Positions 25,414 to 36,360 are shown, numbered from the stretch's first letter. The stretch: DNA of 64,000 bases from Verpa conica (GCA_033030425.1 JAUFSD010000005.1:620001-684000); one strand, 5' to 3'. Notes: generated by a model not told the origin, from the sequence alone. Numbers and translations are program-made.

Positions 25414-26158
25414 CTAACATGTCATACTAGTAGTAGCCGGCACACTTGCTTCGGCTAACCCCTTAAAAATCTTGATAAATTCCTCTGGATTTTGTGCTCC
25501 ACCAATCTCATACCTCCTATTGATAGTGAAATTAGGCACTCCCGTGATCCCGTGACGCTGCGCTATGTGAACCTCTTTGTCCACCGCATCCCCCCCCGCA
25601 TTGGACTCCAACCAACCCTTAGCTTCTTTTTCCTCAAGGCCAGCTTTTTTGGCAGCATCAAGCAATATTTTATTGGAGGTGATATCTTTCTCATTCTCGA
25701 AATAGGCAGTGAAGATTTCCTCGACCATCCTTGTCTGTAGACCCCTCTCCTTCGCCATCTGGATGAGTCTATGAGAGTCCCTAGTGTTTCCGGTTTTGCC
25801 TCCAAACTTGAAATGAATTCCTTCCGCTTCCCCGATAGCCGTAAGTCGCTGGAACATCATAGCTACGCGTTCTGTACCGAATTTTGATATGTAAAATTCA
25901 GTCTTGTCGACACCGACTTTGGGAGAGTCAGGGTTGAGGTAATAGGGTTTCCAGGTAATATCAAATGTGTGGCCCGGATTGGAGGAGGAAAACTCGGCGA
26001 TGGCTTTGTTGAGTTTTTTGTACCCTACGTAGCACCAGGGACAGACCGTATCTGGATCAGGGTAATTGTTAGTATTTTATTGTATTCTTAAGTAGTGAAT
26101 AATTGCTTGGGAGGTAAAAGAATTTACCAGATACGATGTCAATCGAGTATTTAGTCAT
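25414..26158 (-). CDS. FrnE-like DsbA-family oxidoreductase
   Basis: Two exons (26158-26128 and 26051-25414) across a 76-nt intron give 222 aa. The first exon encodes only MTKYSIDIVS plus one base; the join creates Asp11, followed by the redox motif C14-P-W-C17 in TVCPWCYVGYKKL. The thioredoxin-fold partner is seen downstream as GITGVPNFTINRRYEIGGAQ, containing the cis-Pro loop, with the helical insert between. This is the 2-hydroxychromene-2-carboxylate isomerase/FrnE branch of DsbA proteins, which act as cytosolic thiol oxidoreductases or polyketide-tailoring enzymes. The intact CxxC argues for thiol-disulfide chemistry rather than isomerase activity. No signal peptide. The substrate is not predictable from the neighbourhood. 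Confidence 0.92.
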
Positions 26159-27486
26159 TCTAGTAGCAGACTGTTTTAGTGCCACGATGATAGCCTTTGT
26201 ATAAGATGAGCGATGTGATTGTTGGAAATGATACTGGTAATAGACTAAGTTTAAGGGTGGGCTGGAGGTTTTATTGATGGTCGCTGACAAATTGGCAGCA
26301 AGGTCGTAGGGCACGCCTAACTGCTTTGATATCCCTTGGCAACCGCAACGACCCTCGCATAAATAGCCTCCTTGAGCCCCCCACCCTCAACCAAGTTAAA
26401 AGACTAAACAGAAATCACAAACTGTCACTCGACAAGGGGTCCCCGATGTATTACTCGCCTCTCACCGTTATACACATCTTACTACTCACTTCTTAAGTAC
26501 TTTCTTAAGTATACTTTGGCATATCCTTACTAGTAAATCGTACGAATACTCAATATGATCGGGTCATACCAAAGAAATTCGGTTGTTTGCCCGAGGTCTT
26601 GGGGAGATGTACGTTGCGATACACACGTACGTATGTATACAGGCGAATATACGTATCACATGTATCATTAGGATCAGATCTACCCTTTTCTACTTAGTTT
26701 GATGTGAATCTTTACCTACACTATACTAGTAAAAAATCGTCATGACCCGGTCGCGCTCAATTTAGAGGGTTTGTTAGGAAAATTTTTCCAAGATTACTGA
26801 GGTGTTACAACCTGATATCTGTATTAGTAATATTATCATTCTGACGTTCAGATCTCAAACTCTATCGTAGCTCCTTAAAAAACACTCCCTGTTATAAACA
26901 TCTGGGTTTTTTTAGTCCTGGATATTAAAAAGGAAATGATTGTTTACTTCTGCTGAGTGATATTTCCTCCTTGATATTAGACCTATATGACAATGCTCGA
27001 TATTATGTCACTATTTCATGAGAGTTACAAGAATCCTCTACTACTAGAATCCGAGTTCCTATTATGGCTTAATAACCGAGAATTACGTGTAAAGTGGGTT
27101 GGTGGGGCAATTTTAGGCTATAATAGGGAATGTTGTAATGAATATACTAGCTATAACCGGGATGAAACCATTATATAGCCCAGGACTACCTCTATAGCAA
27201 TACCACAAGCACAGGAACTTCGTGTATCTGGCCGACACTTGCAAACTTAGAGCAGCTAACAGTTTTCAATTACAATTTAATGATTGCACTACATCACATC
27301 ATTGTGGTAACATAATAACATGCAAATTTTCACGCTTGAAAGAGTAAGAAGGACTTATAAGAACTCTATATTTCCTTGAGGATGGAAGAAAATTAAGCAA
27401 AGGCTCCAGGGCTTAGCGTTTTTCAGCAATCTGTAAAACCGAAAAGTTGTCGTAGGACTTTATATTAGACTCAACAGTCCCCCGAG
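26159..27486. other. gene-free spacer
   Basis: About 1.3 kb of AT-rich sequence. It includes the probable promoter of the DsbA-like gene. A cluster of CGTACGTATGTATAC-like alternating sequence lies near 26625-26660. No gene or paired repeat recognised. Confidence 0.45.
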
Positions 27487-27933
27487 ATGGCTATAGTACG
27501 TTTTACTTTCATTAATATGATACTTATGTCTGGCTTACCTCTATCTCTATGATAGATCAGAAGACGATTGGCTGTACTAGGAGAAGCTGGAACGAGACTA
27601 GCAAAACAAATCGCTCTGCTAGATAAGATAGCCGTGGAATTCCACATTCCCGCTCTAGAATCCCATATATTAGAGTTGAAGTACTACCGAGCGGAACTAC
27701 AACACCGGGTCTTATGGGGTAGCTGTACGGATGACGAAATGATGTTCGATATCGCCGAATTGGAATATGGTGCATGGCTGCTCGCCCAGTCCACGAGATT
27801 ACACGTTACCGGAGATCGATTACAAGAGATTATTTTAGACCTAAAAGTAGAATCCGAAGGACTAAAAGAGGAGCTCAAAAGGATGGTATATTGTTGCAGG
27901 AATCAGGACTATACAGTTGGATTTAGGGATTAG
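27487..27933 (+). CDS. hypothetical helical protein with 9-nt first exon
   Basis: I propose two exons, 27487-27495 (ATG GCT ATA) and 27556-27933, giving 128 aa. The frame from 27556 is open for 125 codons but has no ATG near its start, and an upstream TAG blocks extension. A GTACGT donor and a GATAG acceptor flank a 60-nt intron with phase 0 on both sides, which supplies the start. I do not recognise the protein. It is almost entirely predicted helix with heptad-like Leu/Ile spacing (LAKQIALLDKIAVEF, ILELKYYRAELQH, LQEIILDLKVESEGLKEEL), so it is probably a coiled-coil. No signal peptide or membrane segment. The alternatives are a fragment of a larger decayed gene or a chance frame. Confidence 0.45.
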
Positions 27934-28346
27934 GAATTACTGGATATATGGAGTTCATGGTATGTCGATTCTTTTTATATTATTATATTTTACTTGGTGT
28001 AATATGGTAGGGGGACTGGTTGCGTTTGCTTTAATTTTCTTCTATTTTAATTATATATCAGCCACCTTATAAAATGCTATACCAAGGTGCCATCTATAAG
28101 GATAGTACGTGTATAAAAAGATAAGATCTATAGAAGTGGTATCTATAGAATATTTATATGATAAAATTGAGATCACCTATAAGAGTACCGACTCTATATT
28201 ATTCCTTATGCTAATGGAAAAATGCTGCTCTATTTTGGTAGGGGCCTTGCTTTCTACGACTTTCTGGGGCCTATCACATCAGTAATCCATTATATGGCGC
28301 GCGCAGTCTTAAATGTGATGCAAGATTTGAGCCGATATTCCGGCTC

Positions 28347-28470
28347 TTACAGCCAGTCAAAACACTAACAAAAAGATATATGTCCTTTTATAGTCCCAGT
28401 AAAGCTCCATATCTTTTTACTAGGCTTTGGCATGTGTAGTTGTGGAATAAAACTTTGTTTTTGGCTGTAA
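28347..28470. repeat. possible short inverted-repeat element
   Basis: TTACAGCCA at 28347-28355 is matched in inverted orientation by TGGCTGTAA at 28462-28470. Looser complementarity continues inward (AAAAC/GTTTT). The size (124 bp) would suit a tiny MITE, but a 9-bp arm can arise by chance in AT-rich DNA. Confidence 0.25.
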
Positions 28471-29065
28471 AAAGTACCAAATGGAACAATTCCTAGAAAT
28501 ACTTAAGCATGATGGATGCTACACATGGCCCAACAAGTGAGAAGGGATATACCAGAGGTAAAACATTATTATTTTTCTACTGAACATACACTTGAGCTTC
28601 CAGGATTTTTTTTAATTTTTTGCATGGCCCAGATTATTGAAGTTTGGCTAAGATTCGGTGTGGGCTGCTGTCTCACCTCGGATTCGGCTAGCATATTTAA
28701 GACTGCGCGCTGTGTTCAGGCTGTTGGGTGTTCGATGATTGGAAGGAATCCGATCGGTTCTCTATAAAAGACGGACAAATCTAGATCTAGAGAGCATGAT
28801 TGATTAAGGCTACAAACATGTGTCTATCTATAGAGCGTGCTAATGCCAAGTGGCTTATTCAGCCTTGGCACCTATCACGTGCCACAGCGCCATACTAGAA
28901 AATATTTTCCGGGCGGAGAACGGAACCCCAGTCATCCCCAGGAACCGTCATCATCTTTTCGTAGAAACCCCCCTGCAGCTAGTCGGCTAACTAGCTCCCT
29001 CGCTAGTACTAGCTTGATGTCAATGCAGTCCCTGTCTTGGCATCCACGTTATTTCTTAGCGCAAG

Positions 29066-29100
29066 CCTCCGGTGCTTGCAAGTGAATGGGAACGAGCCTA
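29066..29100. repeat. dispersed repeat, copy 2
   Basis: Second copy of the two-block repeat seen at 14658-14697, with a 7-nt spacer between the blocks. Confidence 0.5.
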
Positions 29101-29956
29101 GCACAAGCTATACAGCCGCACTGTGGCCAATCCTACTGTCAGAGCCTCCGCTGAGAGCTTGAAAGACCAATAAATTCTATGGATCTCAGACCCCATGTTT
29201 CTACAATAATCTTGCCGGAGACTGTACAATCTGCTCTTCCATAGAATCCTCTATAATTTCATATATATACTAATCATCACCTGAAGCAATAGACCTTCAA
29301 GTCTCATCATCACGTAAACCGTAAAATCAATACAGAAGAAAACATCAAAACCCCAACAAGCTTAGGTATGTATATACTACGATATGATATGCTCTTCTTA
29401 GGGGAATATTTAGGCTACTAATTTATATTCCAGTAAAATCTTCTATATTATAGTAATTATATGCGATAGCCAAATCACACAGTTGCCAAAAAACTTATTG
29501 CGACCCTAAAATACTATTCTGAATATTTCTCCCAACAAAAAAAAAACCATTTTTATCCTAAAATTGACTTTTTCCTTTATAATCTTGCTAAGACCACTGG
29601 CATGACTGATTTATAGACATCTTTGTTACCTAAAAGTAACTAGCTTCCAGTATATAATGATACCACATCTACTCCTTCGAATAGGTACATACTAAAGAGT
29701 ACATTAAGCCCTAATCTATAATTTTATTTAATAGTATTATAAGTACTAGAAGCTTTCGACTATCAAAACCTAACCGCCCTAAGGAAATCTGACATAGCAA
29801 TTAGTACATCTAGTCATAAACTGGGTGTCCTATTTCGCCCTAGTACAGCTTCTCACATGGATAGTATAATCAACGAACCGAATAAAAAAAATATTTTCAT
29901 ATAGCTAAGAATTTGAAACTCATACTTTAGCCGGGTGATTTTTTTCGGCTTATCCC

Positions 29957-32073
29957 TCAAAAGTCCCTCATGACCATCACAATCCTATCCAGTCTCATCA
30001 GCTGCGCCAACAGCTTCTCCTCCCTCGCTCCCCAAATCTCCAGCTCCCTCTTTTCCCCCACCGTCAAATATTCCTCCATATTTGCTTGCACATCCGTGCG
30101 CTCCCACTTTTCTAATAAGCTCCTCCGCTTCACACGCTCCGTGTCGGTGCGCTGTATACACCTCGCCATCGCCTTATATACGTCTCCAACAAGCGCATTT
30201 CCTGCTCTGTCAAAGTCGTAGAACCAGAGGAAGAACATCCTCGATACTTGTGGTGTCGCGGTCTTCGGTACTTCCTGAAGCTCTAGGTGGCCTGCTTCAT
30301 GCAAGCCGGAAAGAGTTGCGCGGATCTCTTTTTGCTTGAGGAGGGCAATATTTGCGATCTAATGGGGTTAATTACGAACTAGGAGAGTGAAGGGGGAGAC
30401 AAACCTGCTTTTCGTCTAGTTTACCTTTCTCCTTCACGATTCTAAGAAGACGAGTCCCCATGCTGCCGAAACGCTCTTCGACTACTTTTTCAACTTCCAG
30501 TTGCTTCATTAGTTTTCCAAGTTCCTTGTAGTTAATACTCCATTCTCCCATGCCGCGCGTGCTCTCGGCTCTCAAGAATTTGAAAGAATCTTCGGCGAGA
30601 AGCTGGAGGTGCTGCTTTATAATTGACATGCGCTTTTTCTTCCTTGAGGCCTCCGGGTCTGCATCGTCTGGTTCTTCGTAGTCGGCCCATTCGTCTTCTT
30701 CGTCATCCTCATCCTCGTCGTCTTCGGGATTTCTGTTAGGTTTACTGGGTGAGTCCGAGTCGGAGTCTTCGTAGGAGCGTTTACGGCCTTTAGAGACCTC
30801 CTTAGGTGCGGCGGCTATTGAATTGTCAAGTTCAATGGTGAAATCAAAGGTTTTTGAGAGCTCGAGGACAGAGAGTTTAATTTCTGTCAGTATTAGCATT
30901 ATGCACAAAGAGTATGTTTTAGGGGACACACTCTTCTTTGGATTATCCTCCTCTTCGTCATCACGGAAACTATGGCATCGAAGATACCTAGGCTCTAACT
31001 TTTCTAGGAATTGGCCATAAACCTGAGCCGTAATCTTCCCCAGCCTTTTCTCTGCCAATGCGACAAGCTCTTGATTCCGAAACAGTACCAAAAACTTTTC
31101 GTGGTTGACCCTCAACACAACCTCCTCATCGATCTCCCATTCCTCGTCTTCCACATCTTCGTCATACACACTCACCTTGACCCTCTTCTTGGCCCGTCCA
31201 CCCTTTGCTGCCGGCGCAACTTTCCGTTTCATACCCGCATGTTCACTGACATCACCGTCTGCGAACTCTGCCATCTTAATATGGATCTGGCGGTCAACCT
31301 CCTTCGCGAGGCGCGTCTCGACGGTGTAGTTCTTGCGGAGCTGTGAAGTGAGGGATGCGCGCATTGCATTGATAGTGTCTGTGAGTGGATGCATGTGGTG
31401 CTCGTGAACCTGTATAAGGAAGCGCGACTGTACCATTTCAGAAATAACCGACTTGAGTGTTTCTATCGACGTAAGAGTATCCGTTTCTGTATCTTGGGTG
31501 GCAGCGGTAGCCTTTTTGGTTGAGGTACCATAGGCGGCGAGGAAGTCGGAGACCTTTGCGTGCCCGAGCTGTAGCATGTTACTGATGATCAAGGCACCCT
31601 GTTCAGTTAGCATATGGAAGAGCAGGCTGTGTAGGGTGCCTACATCATTGCCATATCTGCTCTCCATGGCACGGATAATCCTGCCAGCGTGGAGGAGCTC
31701 GTAGATCTGCGCCCAGCTCGTTTCGTAGTAGACTACATCTCGGTGGTTCTCAACATGCGTGTAGTGCGTTACAAGGTGCTGTTGAATGAGCACAACGAGT
31801 GTCTGTTTTACGATCTTGAGGGCGAGTTTGATATGAGCACAGATCTGCGAGATGGGGAGACGACCAAGTTGGAGGAGAATCGAAACTACTTTCTATAGGT
31901 GTATTGGTTAGTCTTGGTTAGTTGGGAGTTGGAGGAGAGGAAGGGTTGTACGCACAGAGGAGACTTCGCCGTAGATGTCGTTTACAAGGAGTGCACAGAG
32001 CTCTGCTGCGTGTTGCTAGGGTGCGTTAGTATTTATTTGTAAATTATAAGGATTAGAGAATTACCTGTGACAT
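29957..32073 (-). CDS. RPC82: RNA polymerase III subunit RPC3/Rpc82
   Basis: Five exons (32073-32065, 32015-31956, 31892-30932, 30883-30405, 30358-29957) give 636 aa, the usual size. Rpc82 is part of the Rpc82-Rpc34-Rpc31 subcomplex that recruits Pol III to promoters. It carries tandem winged-helix domains: the first at HAAELCALLVNDIYGEVSS, further ones in the middle and at the C-terminus (GTRLLRIVKEKGKLDEKQ). The linkers are charged, with a Lys/Arg stretch (KRKVAPAAKGGRAKKRVKV) and a long Asp/Glu run. A C-terminal coiled-coil ends in RLDRIVMVMRDF. The start is a 9-nt exon encoding MSQ, needed because exon 2 lacks an ATG. Intron 3 (30884-30931) is 48 nt with an in-frame, stop-free body, so retention would add 16 residues. 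Its branch (TGCTAATAC) is strong and its donor (GTGTGT) weak. Confidence 0.92.
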
Positions 32074-32900
32074 CTCATGGAACTTGTCTGAGAGAATTGA
32101 GACTTGATAGTGGGCTGTATGGAGTTGGAAGTGTGGAGTGAGTCACTCGTGGGGTGGTCGTTAGTGCACCGCTATACTGTGTGTAGTATTTTGTATTTTA
32201 CTATATAAAGTACTGTGTGTAGTATCCTCTTTTGTATATAATATTGCAATTTGTGGAATCTTCTGCTTTATGTAGTACTTTACACTGTAGTCTTATGCTG
32301 TGTATGGTACAGTGCAATGTTGTATATAACCTTCTACTGTGTATACAGTGTGTTCCTCTGTATATTCAGTATCATATATTACTGTATGATGTGCTGTATT
32401 GAGTATTATACTGTATTGTGAGCAAACGAAGGCTTTGTGTAGTGCGTGCTGTGACTACAGTGAGAGTGCCGTATTGTCTGCGATATTCTGTGAGTACAGT
32501 CGTATATTACACTGTAAAGGTATTGTGTATTTTAAATCCACTGTATACGTGTTGTATAGATGTAGTGGTAGTATGTGCAGTATGTGCTTTATTGGTGTGC
32601 CGGTGTGTCGTGATGTCTGTCCTGGTGGGGACTTTTCTTATCCTCACCCAGTCACGTGATGTCATGTGACTGTTAACCCCGCGAGGGACCGTTTCTACGC
32701 CGTTTCACCCCTCACCCCTCCACCCCCCCGCGTACAATCAGTCCCCACTCGGGAAAATGATCAATGGCCCACATCCCATTCGTCGCCCGACTTCCTCATT
32801 GTGATTCTTGATCTCGAGTCCCCCCATCTGTCTCCTATCCACAACCACTACCCCCCACCAGATATTCAACTTCCCTCCACACAATACCCCCACATCCGCC
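32074..32900. promoter_or_regulatory. divergent promoter region of RPC82 and QCR2
   Basis: An 827-bp spacer between two divergently transcribed housekeeping genes. The RPC82 side is occupied by the degenerate TACTGT repeat field. The QCR2 side (about 32690-32900) is C-rich and pyrimidine-rich, as in many fungal 5' untranslated regions. No TATA box stands out. Confidence 0.55.
32160..32600. repeat. degenerate TACTGTGTAGTAT-type repeat field
   Basis: Many imperfect copies of a T-A-C-T-G-T core separated by GTAT or TATAT runs. Examples are ACTGTGTGTAGTAT at about 32176 and again at 32212, TACTGTGTATACAGTGTG at about 32336, and several CTGTATTG variants after 32370. The strand is strongly G/T over C biased. 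It looks like an aged minisatellite rather than a transposon, because no terminal repeats bound it. Confidence 0.6.
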
Positions 32901-34549
32901 ATGTTCGCCCGAACTACAATCTCCCGGGGCACCCCCCAATGGCTTCCCACTCTTTCCCAGCGTCGTGGAATGGCTGCCGCAGTCACAAACCCGTTCCATT
33001 ACTCTGTCGCCGAAGCCACGGGAATCAAGGTTACCAGCAGGGATGACGGCGGCCCTACTACTAATCTTGCTATCGTTGTCCGCGGTGGGAGTAGGTACGA
33101 GAGCGCTCCAGGTGTCGCTCATGCTTTGGAAAAGTTTGCGTTCAAGGTACGGACCCGAGAATGCCCGGCGGAGTATGTTAGGTACATTATTGTGGTGGAT
33201 ATATCGATGTGATAAATGCATTGGTGTGAATACACCTATGTAGTGAATATATCAATTTAATAAAAATATCGGATTAGTGAATATATCGGGTGATGGATAC
33301 ATCGCTGACGAATTGACCCCTCTAGAACACTACAAAACGCTCCTCGTTACGCCTACAGCGTGAATCGGAGCTTCTCGGAGGGACCCTGACTTCGTCCCTG
33401 TCGAGGGAGAATATAGTACTCAGAGCTAAATTCCTGAGAGATGACCTCCCATATTTTGTTGAGGCTCTTGGGGACGTCCTTACAAAGACCAAGTACACTC
33501 GTATGTCACCTACATCTTCCCCCAGAGGTTATAGGGATAAAATTATTTCAGTATATAGTAGTAGAACTAATTTCCTATCCACAGCCCATGAATTTGACGA
33601 AGAAGTATCTGGGACAATCTCCCATGAGCTCTCTAACCTCCACGGCACCGCCGCTGCCCTATCTCTCGAAACCGCTCACAACGTCGCCTTCCATTCTGGC
33701 CTTGGCTCCCCTACTGTCGCTCTTACAAAGAAGTACCTCAACAACGTTTCGATCCCGGAATATGGCTCCATGGTCTACACACGATCCAACATCGCAGTAG
33801 TCGCTTCGGGAGCCCCCCAAGCTGCCCTCGAGAAATGGACCACTGAGTTCCTCTCCGACGTTCCCACAGGTGCCGGTCCCACCTCTACCCCCGCTAAATA
33901 TTATGGAGGAGAGAATCGTTTATACAGCCCTCATGGGAATGCACTTACTATTGCCTTCCCTGGTAGCCCTGGAGCACCAAATTTCCAACCAGAGTACACA
34001 GTCCTTGCATATCTTCTTGGCGGGCAAACAACCATCAAGTGGAGCGCAGGCTCCTCAGTTCTCTCGCAGGCAGTAGCGGGGATCCCAAAGGTATCTGCTG
34101 TGTCGAAGCATACAGCTTACACTGACGCTGGGCTTCTGCACATCACTATCTCTGGCCCCGCAGGTGCTTTAAAATCGGCTGGTACGGCGGCGGTTAAGGC
34201 TGTCAACGAATTGGCGAATGTTAAGGCGGAGGACATTAAGAAAGCTATTGCTCAGGCGAAGTTCAATGTGTTAGCGGCAGCAGAGGATAGGTTTGTCGGG
34301 TTAGAGGCTGTTGGGCAGGCTGTTATCGCAAGTGGAAGTGCGCCGCAGATTGCAGATACAGTCAAGGGTTTAGAAGCTGTGACACTCGATGGCGTGAAGA
34401 AGGTATACACTGTTTGATTTCTTTGAGTTAATAGGTAATGCTAATTTTGTTAGGCTGTTAAAAGCATTCTTAGCGGGAAGGCTTCATTTGCGGCAGTGGG
34501 AGACTTGCACTTGTTGCCATATGCAGAAGATATCGGACTAAAGGTTTAG
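32901..34549 (+). CDS. QCR2: ubiquinol-cytochrome c reductase core protein 2
   Basis: Four exons (32901-33146, 33326-33500, 33585-34402, 34454-34549) give 444 aa, typical for the family. Core protein 2 is a matrix-facing, catalytically inactive M16-peptidase-like subunit of respiratory complex III. The N-terminus (MFARTTISRGTPQWLP then LSQRRGMAAA) is Arg/Ser-rich without acids, fitting a mitochondrial presequence. Family landmarks are GGSRYESAPGVAHALEKFAFK, ESELLGGTLTSSLSRENI, KYTPHEFDEEV and the C-terminal FAAVGDLHLLPYAEDIGL. The M16 zinc motif HxxEH is absent, as expected for core 2. Intron 1 (33147-33325, 179 nt) is unusually long for this locus and contains short direct repeats. All phases agree. 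Confidence 0.95.
33195..33300. repeat. GTGRATATATC repeats inside QCR2 intron 1
   Basis: Three imperfect copies of a GTGAATATATCR motif start at 33195, 33243 and 33277, with a fourth weaker one (GATGGATACATCG) at about 33292. They explain the length of this intron relative to the others in the window. Confidence 0.5.
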
Positions 34550-35287
34550 GGTTGGGTTCCTAGAAAGTGGGAGCTTATTGTTCCTACTAGAGAGGAATTT
34601 TCTTTCTTTCTTTTCGGTGGGAGAGGCAATAAAAGATAGATGGTTGTGGCATAGGGGAGGTGTATTTTGAAATGTGTAAAGTCCTTTTTTTTTTTACATA
34701 CTTGCGGGTGAGGCTTTAAGTTGTGAAATTTTGTTGTGCGCTACTTGCGTTTTTGCTTGGACTGCAGGCAAAGAAATCTGTTACAAGAACATCACTCAAC
34801 CTACAGCAGGAGCCATTATTTGAACTTTCCATCACCTATTCAAGAGTGACGAAAACCCTGCTACAATGGCCCCTAATCATTACTATTCTACTGATTCATT
34901 ATTCAAACCGCCCAGCGTTCTTTTTTCTGTCATCCCATGATATATAGTTAATGATTGGATCAACTTTCCTTTAATGAAACTATGCCCATTGAGTTGTTCC
35001 TCAGTGAAACTTATGAGATTAAAAGAGACTATTGGAATATTATGCTCTACTCAGTACCGGCGGATTAGAGGTTCACCTTCAGCACTGACGATTCCTACTT
35101 CAGTGGGTAGTTTTTTAATCCGTAACCACTTCTACTTATACATAATTATCAGCAACACAAGCCCCCATTCAAATACCCTCCCCTAAATGTATAGCGTAAT
35201 TAAATCTGGCTCTTCAATCTTAGGCCTCACAGCACATGCCTTTTTGAGTGGCCATTATGGAACTCATTCATTCATATATATATCGGT

Positions 35288-35395
35288 ATACACTACATGT
35301 CTATTTTTTTTTTTTAAGTCAGATCATTATTGATTTCTGGGTACAAAATGTGGCATGCAGTTATAAACTATGGCCTGATACACTACATGTCTATT
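35288..35395. repeat. 18-bp direct repeat pair
   Basis: ATACACTACATGTCTATT occurs at 35288-35305 and again at 35378-35395, exactly 90 bp apart. The sequence between them does not show an open frame or terminal inverted repeats. Confidence 0.6.
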
Positions 35396-35882
35396 AATGT
35401 AATTATATATATTACAACCCCAGAAAAATCGCAAGTCTAGTGATCGATGATAGTAGTAGATTATTATCACTAGTTATTCATAAGAACCTTATACTATAAT
35501 CGATGAGCTCCCACCAGCCATCAATGGTCGACATATATGGCTAGACTGCCTAATGGAGTTACCATTACGGTAGTAGTGATAAGATACTATCATGACATAA
35601 AACAATCCTAAGACTAAAAGGTAGGTTTTTTTTTTAAAGGATCTATTTTAATCCTACAATATTCTTTTTATTATTCTAGTCACTACTATTGACATCGTGG
35701 CTTTTTTTGTTGTCACTGCCTTGTTGCCATACAATTTTTGCTGTGGCCTACGGTTGCAACAAGAATCACGAACGCCCTAGTATCTCGAGTTTAATAAGCC
35801 TCGACCTATTATAGGGGGTTTTGATACGGAGCGTTATTACGAGCCTTTCTTCAAATTTTGGGCTTCATGTATTGACACTGGC

Positions 35883-36212
35883 TATGGAAGCGTAAATCGG
35901 TCAGAAGTATTTTTGCCACCGGTGGTAAATTAAAGTACAAAAATGCTAGATTCCAGTACCTTGTACTTAGGTCAAACACTCCTAACTATGTAGCACTAGT
36001 TAATTTAATTAGGTAGCAAGGTGACTAGGCCACTAGAGAGGTAACCCACTATCACTAATATCTAAGCACCTGTCTCAATAAATTAGTTTTGACTCAAGTA
36101 CAGGGTGCTGGATTCAGTGAAAATAGCACGTACAAGCGCTGGAATCTAGCGTTTTTACACTTTAATTTACCATGGATAGTAAAAATACTTTTGACCGATT
36201 TACGCTTCTATA
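35883..36212. mobile_element. MITE-like element, 330 bp, ~74-bp TIRs
   Basis: The left arm 35883-35956 (beginning TATGGAAGCGTAAATCGG) is matched by the reverse complement of 36139-36212 (TATAGAAGCGTAAATCGG) over about 74 bp at roughly 85-90 percent identity. The main difference is a CCACCGGTGG palindrome in the left arm where the right arm has an ACTATCCATGG-type sequence. Arms end at TA, consistent with a Tc1/mariner-type TA target duplication, though this is not proven. There is no coding capacity, so the element would be non-autonomous. The interior right side also carries a second partial copy of the arm's inner end (GAATCCAGCACCCTGTACTT). Confidence 0.7.
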
Positions 36213-36296
36213 CAACCTATGTTCTCTAAATTTAGGTAGTAATTACTAGAAAGTCTATTACATCAAGCTTGAGGACCAAGCTATATATAGGCTCTT

Positions 36297-36360
36297 AATT
36301 TCAGTACAATGGAGGTATGGTACCTCCGAATTTCAGTACTCTGGTACCACCGGTGGTAAA
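36297..36360. repeat. palindrome cluster related to the MITE arm
   Basis: AATTTCAGTAC occurs twice (36297-36307 and 36329-36339), flanking a 7-bp hairpin GGAGGTA-TGG-TACCTCC at 36311-36327. It is followed by the 14-bp palindrome TACCACCGGTGGTA at 36345-36358 and AAATAAA. The last part resembles the left MITE arm (CCACCGGTGGTAAATTAAA), suggesting a decayed related insertion. Confidence 0.5.

Larger units (their letters stand above)
27934..29956. other. 2 kb gene-free spacer with repeat remnants
   Basis: AT-rich, with no supportable gene. It contains a short-TIR candidate at 28347-28470 and the second copy of the two-block dispersed repeat at 29066-29100. The remainder is featureless. Confidence 0.45.

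Noticed and set aside
28516..28767. 83-codon plus-strand frame
   Set aside because: No domain, no plausible neighbouring exon; chance frame in a spacer.
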